Shown one piece after another: positions 1 to 7,106 of a DNA stretch of 14,173 nt. A program made the position numbers and the translations under genes. This DNA comes from Anaerolineae bacterium (GTDB lineage: Bacteria > Chloroflexota > Anaerolineae > JAFGEY01), in NCBI GenBank assembly GCA_016929775.1, contig JAFGIE010000266.1, positions 1 to 14,173 on the forward strand. Reading direction: 5' to 3'. The notes beneath the pieces were generated by a model. The model had not been told where the DNA came from. It saw only the letters and a program-made list of their open reading frames with translations, and ran no database searches. The stretch's first letter is position 1. Each line of letters opens with the position of its first letter.

Positions 1-1
1 A

Positions 2-664
2 TCGGTCTTGCAGCAGGCGGGGTTGGCGCATACCACCGCAGGCAAGGCGGGGTTTATCACGGGGCTGTACGTGGTGTTCGTGCCGCTGTTCGTCGCCGCA
101 GTGTGGCGCACGCGAGCGCACTGGACCGCGTGGGTGGCGTCGCTGGTCGCGGCGGCAGGCCTGTTCCTGCTCAGCGTGCAGGGCCAATGGACGCTGGCAG
201 CGGGGAATGCGCTCGAGTTGGCGGGCGCCGTGCTGTGGGCCTGGCACGTGATCGCGATCGACCGGTTGGCCAAGGGCTCACATCCGCTGCACATATCGTT
301 GGTGCAGTGCCTGGTGGCGGGCGCCTGGAACCTGGGGCTGGGTCTGGCGGTCGAGGCGCAGACGCTGTCTGGCTTGTGGACGGCGTGGTGGGCGGTCGCG
401 TACGGGGGATTGCTCTCGGTAGGGGTAGGCTATACGCTGCAGGTATACGGGCAGCGGCACGCGGCGCCAACCGATGCGGCGATCATCCTCAGCATGGAGT
501 CTGTGTTCGCGGCGCTGTTTGGCTGGCTCTTGCTGCGAGAGGCGCTGACCTGGGTCCAGCTCACAGGGTGCGCCCTGATGCTGTGCGGGATGCTGCTGGC
601 ACAGGGCGCGTCGATGCTGCGTGCGCAGCGGCGCGTCCACGCGCTCGAGGAACCGGCGCCGTAG
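2..664 (+). CDS. EamA/DMT-family membrane transporter, 3' part (5' end outside window)
   Basis: This is the C-terminal 220 residues of a drug/metabolite-transporter superfamily permease; the reading frame is open to the left edge, so the start lies outside. EamA proteins are inner-membrane exporters, usually of amino acids or other small metabolites, built from two repeats of five helices. About seven hydrophobic segments are visible, separated by short loops. The first visible stretch (LQQAGLAHTTAGKAGFITGL) and the later GVGYTLQVYGQ and LSMESVFAALFGWLLLRE stretches are characteristic of the two EamA repeats. The C-terminus is a short Arg/Glu-rich tail, as expected for a cytoplasmic end. It is the only rightward gene in the window and converges on the sulfatase across a GC-rich hairpin. 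Substrate cannot be told from sequence. Confidence 0.9.
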   Translation, partial: SVLQQAGLAHTTAGKAGFITGLYVVFVPLFVAAVWRTRAHWTAWVASLVAAAGLFLLSVQGQWTLAAGNALELAGAVLWAWHVIAIDRLAKGSHPLHISLVQCLVAGAWNLGLGLAVEAQTLSGLWTAWWAVAYGGLLSVGVGYTLQVYGQRHAAPTDAAIILSMESVFAALFGWLLLREALTWVQLTGCALMLCGMLLAQGASMLRAQRRVHALEEPAP

Positions 665-758
665 CCTGGGCACGCCGTACGGCTGGGCGACGTGTGGCGC
701 GGCTCAGGACAGCGCCCCGCCCGCCGGGAGCGAGAGCAACGAGCTATTACACCTACAG

Positions 759-786
759 CGTCCGGACCGGGCCCCCGGTCCGGACG
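759..786. terminator. GC-rich hairpin between convergent genes, probable bidirectional terminator
   Basis: A perfect 13-bp inverted repeat (CGTCCGGACCGGG, then its complement) has a 2-base spacer. It lies 9 bases past the sulfatase stop and 94 bases past the transporter stop, where a shared terminator of two converging transcripts is expected. There is no clear T-run on either side, so it would be a non-canonical intrinsic terminator or a transcript-end stabilising structure. The rest of the gap from 665 to 795 shows nothing else. Confidence 0.6.
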
Positions 787-795
787 CGTCGGCTT

Positions 796-2274
796 CTACA
801 AGCGTAGCTCGAGGAGCTGGGCCATCCGGGCGCGGTAGTAGGCGTAGGACGTCCTCGCGTGGTCGCCGCCTGGGGCGGGCACATTCGGAGCCCCGATCTG
901 CGGCGCGTCTAGGTCGAGGTGCGGGGAGGACGCGCTGTCAAAGAGCGACCACTCGTACAGCCGCCGGCGGAGTGCAGTCACGTGCTCCTGGTAGGCAGGG
1001 CTGTCGATCAGGTTGCGCTGCTCCGTAGGGTCGGTCTGGAGGTCAAAGAACTGCGTATCGGCGCTGTCTCGGCAGTGCAGGAGCTTGTAGCGCGACGAGC
1101 GGACCATGTACTCGCGGGCGTGCGGGGCCTCAGCGAACACTAGGTCATGCTCGGCGGTCCCTGAGGCGAGGTTGATGCCCTGCACGGACGCCGGCGCCTC
1201 GCAGCCCGCGCACGCCAGCAGCGTCGGGGCGAGGTCGACGTTGCTGACCAACTGCGTTGCTGCTGTGCCGATGCTCTGCTGTCCTGGGTACTTGACGATC
1301 AGGGGTACGCGGACCAGCGGTTCGTACATGTGGTTTCCCTTGAGCAGCATGTGGTGGTAGCCCATGTAGTCGCCGTGATCGCTGGTGTAGACGATCGCTG
1401 TGCGGTCGTACAGTCCGCGCTGGCAAAGCAGGTCGACCATCCTGCCGACGTGGTGATCGATCTGGGAGATCGTGGCATAGTAGAGCGACATGACCTGGCG
1501 CAGACGCTCCTCGGTGAGCGTGCGGTGGTCAAAGTAGCCGTGTGCGTAGGCGAGGTCGCGCTCCGCACACTGCTCCGTCCATCCGGAGAGCAAGGAAAGG
1601 GACGCAGGGTCGTAGCTCTGGTCCCACGGTGCGGGCGGGTCGAAGGGATGATGGGGCTTGATAAAGCCGACCATCAGCAGGTTTCCGTCCCCCTCCCAGC
1701 TCGCAAGCGACTTGCACGCGCGGTCCGCAATCCACGTCGTCGAATGGTGGGCCTCGTCGAGGTCAGATGGCAGGGCCCCGAATGTGTCCCAGTAGTGGCG
1801 CGGCGCGTGGCGGCGGTATTCGTGGACCTGGTCGAGTAGGTCCACGCCATCGCACAAGCCCTGATCGCGCAGCCAGCGGTGGTAGTCGTCGTCGTAGCGT
1901 CCCGCGCCATCCTGTTCCGCCAGCAGCATCTCCTGGAACCCAACGTCGAGGTAGGTGGGCGTGTAGTGCATCTTGCCCACCGCAGCAGTACGATAGCCTG
2001 CGTCGCGAAGCAGGCGGGGGAAGGTCGGGATGCCTGCGGGCAGCGTGCAACGGTTGCTCCAACCTAGGTGCTGGTGGACGTATAGGCCCGTGATCAGCGA
2101 ATAGCGCGAAGGCGTACAGACGGGAAAGCAGCAGAACGCGTTGTCATACCGCACGCCATCGGCAGCTAGGGCATCGATGTTGGGCGTGCGTATGTCGGGG
2201 TTGCCATAGGCGCCCAGGCAGTCATAGCGGTGCTGATCGGCGTGGATGATGAGTATGTTGGGATGCGTAGACAT
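796..2274 (-). CDS. Sulfatase (alkaline-phosphatase superfamily), cytoplasmic type
   Basis: A 492-residue formylglycine-dependent sulfatase, hydrolysing a sulfate ester (some relatives cleave phosphonate or phosphate esters). The N-terminus PNILIIHADQHRYDCLGAYG carries the first metal ligand, D13. The signature C53-T-P-S-R57 has the cysteine that must be oxidised to formylglycine. Other expected active-site elements are GKMH (K101, H103), FIKPHHPF (K206, H208), TSDHGD (D299, H300) and LKGNH (K312). FFDLQTDPTEQRNL near residue 409 is the usual C-terminal sulfatase block. No signal peptide or membrane segment is seen, so it probably acts in the cytoplasm, as choline-sulfatase-like enzymes do. 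The start is supported by AGGAGGGG just upstream. It is the last gene of the long minus-strand run, 86 nt after the PurO-like gene. No formylglycine-generating enzyme is present in the window. Substrate unknown. Confidence 0.93.
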   Translation of the reverse strand: MSTHPNILIIHADQHRYDCLGAYGNPDIRTPNIDALAADGVRYDNAFCCFPVCTPSRYSLITGLYVHQHLGWSNRCTLPAGIPTFPRLLRDAGYRTAAVGKMHYTPTYLDVGFQEMLLAEQDGAGRYDDDYHRWLRDQGLCDGVDLLDQVHEYRRHAPRHYWDTFGALPSDLDEAHHSTTWIADRACKSLASWEGDGNLLMVGFIKPHHPFDPPAPWDQSYDPASLSLLSGWTEQCAERDLAYAHGYFDHRTLTEERLRQVMSLYYATISQIDHHVGRMVDLLCQRGLYDRTAIVYTSDHGDYMGYHHMLLKGNHMYEPLVRVPLIVKYPGQQSIGTAATQLVSNVDLAPTLLACAGCEAPASVQGINLASGTAEHDLVFAEAPHAREYMVRSSRYKLLHCRDSADTQFFDLQTDPTEQRNLIDSPAYQEHVTALRRRLYEWSLFDSASSPHLDLDAPQIGAPNVPAPGGDHARTSYAYYRARMAQLLELRL

Positions 2275-2339
2275 GGTCCCCTCCTGTCACAGAGAGACGC
2301 ATCGAGCTGGGTGGACGTGGCGAACCCTTGGCAGAGAGG

Positions 2340-2360
2340 GGAATGCCCACGGGGCGTTCC
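2340..2360 (-). terminator. Intercistronic hairpin directly after the PurO-like stop codon
   Basis: A 9-base inverted repeat (minus strand GGAACGCCC, CGT, GGGCATTCC; one C-A mismatch) begins immediately after the TAA of the PurO-like gene. No T-run follows, so it may be a weak terminator, an attenuator or a 3'-end stabiliser that tunes sulfatase expression rather than a full stop. The remainder of the 86-nt gap holds only the sulfatase ribosome-binding site. Confidence 0.35.
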
Positions 2361-3104
2361 TTACCGCGCCGCAGGCGGTGGTGCGTCCCCGAATCGGTTG
2401 CATAGGAGGATCCGACCTGTCCCCCCGTGTGCCGGGATCTCTTTGACGGCGAGAGCCACGCGGTTCGTGGGGTCGAGCGCCGACCAGTAGGAGGCGAGTA
2501 CCTCAGCGGCGGTACCGACGCAGGGCAAGAGCAACGGATCCCCGGAGAAGCTGGGGAGGGGACGACCATCGCCTTCGTAGGTCGTCAGGCAGTACCCCAA
2601 GCCAGGGGGAGGGGGCGCTGGACGGTAGGTGAAGCGATCGGTCTGCGCTGGGTCAGCCCGATTTGCCTTGAGGATGCTCAGCGTGATGGGCCCGAGGGGA
2701 TCCTCAAAGGAGAGCATGCCGCTGATGCGCGGCGTATAGTTTGGCGCATCCGGCTCTCGCTCCCGCTCAGCCAGGGCCTGGTCGAAGGTCTGGCCCTGCC
2801 GCAGGGCGTGGTAGAGCGTGTCTGTCTGGTCTCCGTTGCTGACGAGGTAGATCGAGGGCAATTCGAGCATGGCGCAATAGATGATCAGGCTCGGGTCCTC
2901 GACGGCGCCTGGATCGACCGGTTCGGTGCGTAGGGTGGGACCTTCTGCCACAAAACAGCGGTTCTGGCTGTGTGTGCTGCGCCCCATGATCCAGTAGACC
3001 TGGAGCCAGGCGTCGGATACCGACGAGCGACCGATGACGAGCCCGCGCCCTGGATAGGGGTTGTCGCGGATATGCTTCTGGAAATCCCGCTGTGCCAAGT
3101 CCAT
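2361..3104 (-). CDS. IMP cyclohydrolase-like protein (PurO family)
   Basis: A 247-residue protein resembling the archaeal-type IMP cyclohydrolase PurO, which closes FAICAR to IMP in the last step of purine synthesis and has an NTN-hydrolase-like fold. Visible family features are the N-terminal NPYPGRGLVIGRSS block (residues 15-28), the MGRSTHSQNR stretch (40-49) matching the SSRSxxNR region of PurO, and the strong YLVSNGDQTDT motif (86-96), followed by TPRISGML (124-131). It is longer than archaeal PurO (about 200 residues), with added N- and C-terminal segments. The frame stays open upstream to 3359, but the ATG at 3104 is preferred. It follows an AAAGGAGA site, begins where homology begins, and avoids a large overlap with the protease gene. 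Most bacteria use PurH instead, so it may be a second, specialised cyclohydrolase or a paralogue with another amide-hydrolase-like role. Family assignment is by motif memory, function by inference. Confidence 0.75.
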   Translation of the reverse strand: MDLAQRDFQKHIRDNPYPGRGLVIGRSSVSDAWLQVYWIMGRSTHSQNRCFVAEGPTLRTEPVDPGAVEDPSLIIYCAMLELPSIYLVSNGDQTDTLYHALRQGQTFDQALAEREREPDAPNYTPRISGMLSFEDPLGPITLSILKANRADPAQTDRFTYRPAPPPPGLGYCLTTYEGDGRPLPSFSGDPLLLPCVGTAAEVLASYWSALDPTNRVALAVKEIPAHGGTGRILLCNRFGDAPPPAAR

Positions 3105-3113
3105 GTTGTGTTC

Positions 3114-3121
3114 TCTCCTTT
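3114..3121 (-). promoter_or_regulatory. Ribosome-binding site fixing the PurO-like start
   Basis: Minus-strand AAAGGAGA ends 9 nt before the ATG at 3104. It decides between this start and the longer open frame running into the upstream protease gene. Confidence 0.7.
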
Positions 3122-3160
3122 GCGCGATCTGGACTGCTCGCGCTCCTGAGTTGGGGAACG

Positions 3161-5569
3161 CTAGGGCCCCTCGGCAATGGCGCGCTGGACTGCGGCATAG
3201 GCATCCACGATGCCATAGCCGACGGCGTTGTCCGGGTGCGCTCCGCTGACAGCACAGCGCGGTACACCATGCGTGTCCTCGTCGTAGGGACGCGCGCTCT
3301 CGGCGAGGATGCGTTCCGTGACGTCGATCCTGCCAACCAAGGATGGGTTCGCCGACCACATCAGGGCGACGACGCCGACGACGTGTGGGGTCGCCATGGA
3401 CGTGCCATCGGCATACGCGTACGTGCCGCCCGGATAGGCAGACAGGACCTCGACGCCTGGGGCGAGGAGGTCGGGCTTGGTGCGCCCGCTCTCGTCGACC
3501 CAGACTGGACCGCGACTGCTGAACGAGGCGATCCGAAGCGTCGCGTCCACCGCGCCGACGGTGAACACCTCATCATAGATCGCGAGGGGGGCACTGACGC
3601 TGCCGCACGCATCGCCCTCATTGCCGCTTCCGGCGACCACGAACACGCCTGCCGCGCGCAGGGACCGAGCAGCGGCGAGCAGCGCGTTGGGGTCGCATCC
3701 CTCGAGCTCGGGACAGCCCCATGAGTTGTTGATCATGTGCGCACCGCGGCGTGGATCGCCGGAGACAAAGGGATCGCCTTGCGGTGGGTAGGGCGCGAGC
3801 ATGAACTGGAGGCAGTCGAGGTAGCGCGGCGGGTTCGCCAGGTTCCGGTCGAGGTTGACGCAGGCGTACCACCGGGCGCCGGGTGCGACGCCGACGGAGC
3901 TTCCGACAGCCGACGCCAGGGTGTGTGTGCCGTGACCGCCGTTGTCGGTCGGCGCAGGCGTCTGATTCCACGGATCGAGCCAGTGGTAGTCGTGGTCCCC
4001 CTCAGCGCCGAGATAGCCACCGATCAGCTCGGGGTGGTCCCACTGCACGCCCGAGTCGGACTGACCGACGACGATCCCGCGCCCAGTGATCCCCAGCTCG
4101 TCCCACACCCGGTCGACGCCGATCGCGGTCAGGTTCCACAGCGGTCCGGTGGGCGGAGCGGCGCGCCCACGGGCTGCCGGCGCGGGGGCGGGCAGTGGGC
4201 GGAGCACGGGGGCGTGGAGCACGCGGTCTACCTCGGGCTGTGCCTCCAGCCACAGGCGCGCCAAGGGTCCGGCATGGACCTCGAGGGCGTTGGCGAGATA
4301 GTAGGGCGTGTAGGGCACGCCCGCGCGGTCCAGCACGCGCCGGATGCGCTGCTGACTGGCGTCGGCGTGGGCGACGAGGGCGCGATAGACGGCGTCGCGT
4401 CGCTCGCCATAGTCATCCACGCGCTCGGCCTGTGCTAGGTCTGCCTGTGCGCGGAGCACGACAAAGAGGTGGTCGCCGTACAAGCCAGGCTGACCGAGGA
4501 GCAGATAGCACACCACTGCACCCGCGCACGCCAGCGGCGCGCCGATGCGTGCCAGGCGGAGCCAACGGCGGTGTGTGAGCCGCCTGCCGAGGACGGCAGC
4601 GACCAGCGATCCGAGGCAGGACCCGGCAGCGGAGACAGCGGCGGCGCGTGCAGCCCACGCCAACACGTCGCGGGTCGCCAGGTTGAGGGCGAGCGCCAGC
4701 TCGTCCGGATCGACGAACAGCATCGGCGCAGCTGCCGCAGCGGCGAGGAGCAGGGCGATCCGCAGCCTTCCGACCGCCTCCGGGCGTCCCTCTCTCAGCC
4801 CATCAAACGAGGGCAGGAGCCAGCCAAGCGCTGGCACGACGAGCATGAGCAGCAGCTGTCCCCCATTGAAGCCAAGCGCAGCGCCCATGATCAGCAGGGC
4901 GGTGCTGGTGACGGCTCCTCGCACCAGCGTGCGCCAACCCGCCGGCGCGGTGGGCATGGCGAGCGGGTCGCGGAGCGCCTGATCGACGACCAGCGCCGCT
5001 GCCCCACCAAAGAGCAGGGCAGAGAGGAGGTCGAGGGCCATGTCGAGAGCCGATCCGAGCGCGCCCCAGATGACCCAAGGGTAGGCAAGCAGGATGGACA
5101 GCAGGAGCGCGGGGGCGATGGCCCGTCGTGCGGGGGGACGTTGCAGGCGCCCCTGGCGCCAGAGCACGAGTGCGCGTGCCGCCAGATAGGCAGTCGAACC
5201 GAGGATGCTGAGCCCGGCAGCGAGGTGCTCCTGGTTGGCGCGCGCCAGACGCGCCGGGATGAGGCAGGCGGCATACAGCGCTGCCGCCGCCCAGGCACGG
5301 AACAGGGCCCTGTACCGGGGTCGCCGCCAGAGGAGCGCAAGGGGCAGCAGCGGCACAAGCAAGAGCGTGACGTGAGCCAGCGAGATCAGCAGCCAGGCCC
5401 AGCGAGGCCAGTCAACCCCCAGGGCGACCAGGAACTGCTCGATGAACCACGCGCCCGCGTAGGCTGCCAGCGTGGTGAGGTGGATCCAGAGCCAGCAGAG
5501 GACAACCAGCAAGGCGCCAGGCACGTCTCGCCGCAGCGCCTTGGGCGAAGCTGGAGTGGGCGTCGCCAT
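3161..5569 (-). CDS. Polytopic membrane protein fused to a subtilisin-like (S8) serine protease
   Basis: An 802-residue protein in three parts. Residues about 19-360 form some ten hydrophobic segments (e.g. 19-52, 57-81, 92-109, 118-137, 150-172, 177-199, 215-253, 271-285, 303-328, 342-359) and match no family I recognise. Residues about 390-455 look like an inhibitor-I9-type propeptide (SQQRIRRVLDRAGVPYTPYY, then NALEV and PEVDRVL). Residues about 470-795 are a complete subtilase with Asp505 (QSDSGVQWDHPEL), His546 (NGGHGTHT), oxyanion Asn650 (GSGNEG) and Ser724 (DGTSMATPHVVG), so it should be active. Six cysteines in the protease part (570, 586, 619, 625, 655, 772) suggest disulfides and an extracytoplasmic location. 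Typical secreted subtilases have a cleavable signal peptide instead of such a membrane region. The ATG lies 9 nt after the phosphodiesterase stop, with GGTGGAG overlapping that gene's end, suggesting translational coupling. Substrate unknown. Confidence 0.92.
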   Translation of the reverse strand: MATPTPASPKALRRDVPGALLVVLCWLWIHLTTLAAYAGAWFIEQFLVALGVDWPRWAWLLISLAHVTLLLVPLLPLALLWRRPRYRALFRAWAAAALYAACLIPARLARANQEHLAAGLSILGSTAYLAARALVLWRQGRLQRPPARRAIAPALLLSILLAYPWVIWGALGSALDMALDLLSALLFGGAAALVVDQALRDPLAMPTAPAGWRTLVRGAVTSTALLIMGAALGFNGGQLLLMLVVPALGWLLPSFDGLREGRPEAVGRLRIALLLAAAAAAPMLFVDPDELALALNLATRDVLAWAARAAAVSAAGSCLGSLVAAVLGRRLTHRRWLRLARIGAPLACAGAVVCYLLLGQPGLYGDHLFVVLRAQADLAQAERVDDYGERRDAVYRALVAHADASQQRIRRVLDRAGVPYTPYYLANALEVHAGPLARLWLEAQPEVDRVLHAPVLRPLPAPAPAARGRAAPPTGPLWNLTAIGVDRVWDELGITGRGIVVGQSDSGVQWDHPELIGGYLGAEGDHDYHWLDPWNQTPAPTDNGGHGTHTLASAVGSSVGVAPGARWYACVNLDRNLANPPRYLDCLQFMLAPYPPQGDPFVSGDPRRGAHMINNSWGCPELEGCDPNALLAAARSLRAAGVFVVAGSGNEGDACGSVSAPLAIYDEVFTVGAVDATLRIASFSSRGPVWVDESGRTKPDLLAPGVEVLSAYPGGTYAYADGTSMATPHVVGVVALMWSANPSLVGRIDVTERILAESARPYDEDTHGVPRCAVSGAHPDNAVGYGIVDAYAAVQRAIAEGP

Positions 5570-5578
5570 GGGGGCGCC

Positions 5579-7015
5579 CTACGCTCCACCAGAGGCGATC
5601 AGCAGCTCAGGAGCGTCGCTGCAGATGCCCTCGATGCCCACGCGCCGCAGGCCCTCGATCTCGGCAGGGCGCTCTTCGTGCCAGGCAATGATCCCAAGGC
5701 CCGCGGCGTGGACGCGATCGACCCACTCGCGCGTCAGCAGCGCGCTGGGCTGGTCGAATCGCTCCCAGCAGGGATGGACATAGGTCGCGCCAACCGAGCC
5801 AGCAAGCGCGACGGGGTCGACATCGACGGAGCTAAAGAGCACAGAGGTACAGAGCCGCGGTTCGAGCGCCCGTGTTGCGGCGACCCACTCGGGTCGAAAG
5901 GACCCGATCAGGCAGGCGTCGGCCCATTCCGCCTTGTCGAGGCAGCGCACGATCCCGGGTACGGCAGCGCCGTCCTTGACCTCAATGTAAGCGCCGATCT
6001 GTTCGTCCTTGCAGAGGGCGAGCACCTCGTCCAGCGCGGGCACGCGCTGTCCCGCGCCGAGATCGATGCGCTGCAGGTCGGCGAGCGTGCTCACGCTGAC
6101 GGGCCACACGCGTCCATTCGCGTCGGTCAACCGCGCATCGTGCACGACCGCCAGCTGCTCGTCTGCCGTGCACTGGACGTCGAGCTCGACCATGTCGGCG
6201 CCGAGCTCGACGGCGCGCCGGAAGCTGAGCAGGGTGTTGTCCGGAGCGTGGGCACGCGCGCCGCGGTGCCCGATCCGGAGGAAGCGGAGCTGCGAGGGCG
6301 CGATCTCTCGGGCGAGACGGTCCAGCCAGCGATTGACGCGCGCCGGGATCCATGCCTTGAGGGCGGACCACGGGATCAGCGCGTCGAGGTCGAAGGAGAA
6401 CGCACGGTCAAAGGCCCAGCTTGGCTCGAACGCCCGGCTGGCGAGGTAGGTGTGCACCAGGCGGTCGTTGTGGGGCGTGTTGGCGATCTGTCCCTCAAAG
6501 TAGCGCGCCACCAGGACACCGCCTATGCCAGCCAGTTCCTTGGAGGGCAAGCGTGCGGCGCCCTGCCAGCGCTCGCGATACCATGCCGGTGTGGGCGCAA
6601 AGGCGTGCTTGCCCGGTTCGCTATAGACGACGAGGTGGTCGCCTTCGAGGCGCAGCGCGTCGCCCGCCCGCATGTCGTGGTAGTCGCCGTGCCAGCTTGC
6701 CTCGCCGCGCACCACGCACCCGCTGCTGTCGACGAATACCCAGACGTGTTCCAGCTCGTAGAGGTGCTGGATGTCCCAATCCCACCAGATCGCGTACTCG
6801 ATCGCCATCTCCCCTGGCTGGAGGACGATCTCGCGTCCCTTGGTGTAGGAAGGGGATGGCCCATCCTCGCGGAAGACCGTGTATCCTGCCGCCAAGGGGA
6901 GAAAAGGTTCGCGGCGGTCAAAGAGGATGTGCGGCGCATAGCGGTGGGCGATGGCATGCTCGGCGCTGTCGCGAGGCGCAGCGCATAGCTCTGCGAGTTG
7001 TGGGTCGTCATGCAT
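5579..7015 (-). CDS. Glycerophosphodiester phosphodiesterase with extra N-terminal domain
   Basis: A 478-residue two-domain protein. The C-terminal part (about 245-475) is a GDPD TIM barrel that cleaves glycerophosphodiesters to glycerol-3-phosphate and an alcohol. HRGA (H250, R251), the PDNT turn (D259, where PENT is usual), MVELDV (E277, D279), VVHDARL (H292), YIEVKD (E345, K347) and a final GIEGICSDAPELL are all visible. The N-terminal part (about 20-200) is not a GDPD element. It is Trp/Tyr/His-rich (RYAPHILFDRREPFLPL, YAIWWDWDIQHLYELEHVWV, ASWHGDYHDM, HLVVYSEPGKHAFAP) and faintly resembles Vps62-like domains; I give that low weight. No signal peptide is seen. A GTG start at 7048 is also open in this frame, but the ATG at 7015 has a textbook GGAGGA site. 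The protease gene follows after 9 nt. Confidence 0.88.
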   Translation of the reverse strand: MHDDPQLAELCAAPRDSAEHAIAHRYAPHILFDRREPFLPLAAGYTVFREDGPSPSYTKGREIVLQPGEMAIEYAIWWDWDIQHLYELEHVWVFVDSSGCVVRGEASWHGDYHDMRAGDALRLEGDHLVVYSEPGKHAFAPTPAWYRERWQGAARLPSKELAGIGGVLVARYFEGQIANTPHNDRLVHTYLASRAFEPSWAFDRAFSFDLDALIPWSALKAWIPARVNRWLDRLAREIAPSQLRFLRIGHRGARAHAPDNTLLSFRRAVELGADMVELDVQCTADEQLAVVHDARLTDANGRVWPVSVSTLADLQRIDLGAGQRVPALDEVLALCKDEQIGAYIEVKDGAAVPGIVRCLDKAEWADACLIGSFRPEWVAATRALEPRLCTSVLFSSVDVDPVALAGSVGATYVHPCWERFDQPSALLTREWVDRVHAAGLGIIAWHEERPAEIEGLRRVGIEGICSDAPELLIASGGA

Positions 7016-7021
7016 CTCTCT

Positions 7022-7027
7022 TCCTCC
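7022..7027 (-). promoter_or_regulatory. Ribosome-binding site deciding the phosphodiesterase start
   Basis: Minus-strand GGAGGA ends 6 nt before the ATG at 7015. The alternative in-frame start 11 codons upstream would contain this site inside the coding region, so the shorter protein is preferred. Confidence 0.7.
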
Positions 7028-7056
7028 GTCTGTTGGTCGCGCCGACAAAGTAGGTC

Positions 7057-7106
7057 GTGAGCGTGCGTGCCGCTCGTGAGTGGGTCCGTGCGGGCGCCAC
7101 GCTCAC
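7057..7106. repeat. Inverted repeat across the exonuclease 3' end
   Basis: GTGAGCGTG at 7057-7065 and its exact complement CACGCTCAC at 7098-7106 are separated by 32 bases and overlap the exonuclease stop codon. It could fold into a stem-loop between the exonuclease and phosphodiesterase genes, acting as a weak terminator or processing site. The long loop and absence of a T-run keep this tentative. No convincing promoter is seen in this 87-nt gap. Confidence 0.3.

Noticed and set aside
103..807. Plus-strand 234-codon frame overlapping the transporter
   Set aside because: It is a frame-shifted shadow of the EamA gene, Arg/Ala/Gly-rich and without motifs.
3105..3359. Upstream extension of the PurO-like frame to 3359
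   Set aside because: It overlaps the conserved C-terminus of the protease by about 200 bases, is Arg/Cys-rich without family similarity, and the ribosome-binding site supports the start at 3104.
4469..6988. Very long plus-strand open frame (839 codons) opposite the protease and phosphodiesterase genes
   Set aside because: It is antisense to two genes with complete catalytic motifs, its composition is Arg/Gly/Asp-rich low-complexity, and it has no recognisable domain; long antisense frames are common in GC-rich DNA.
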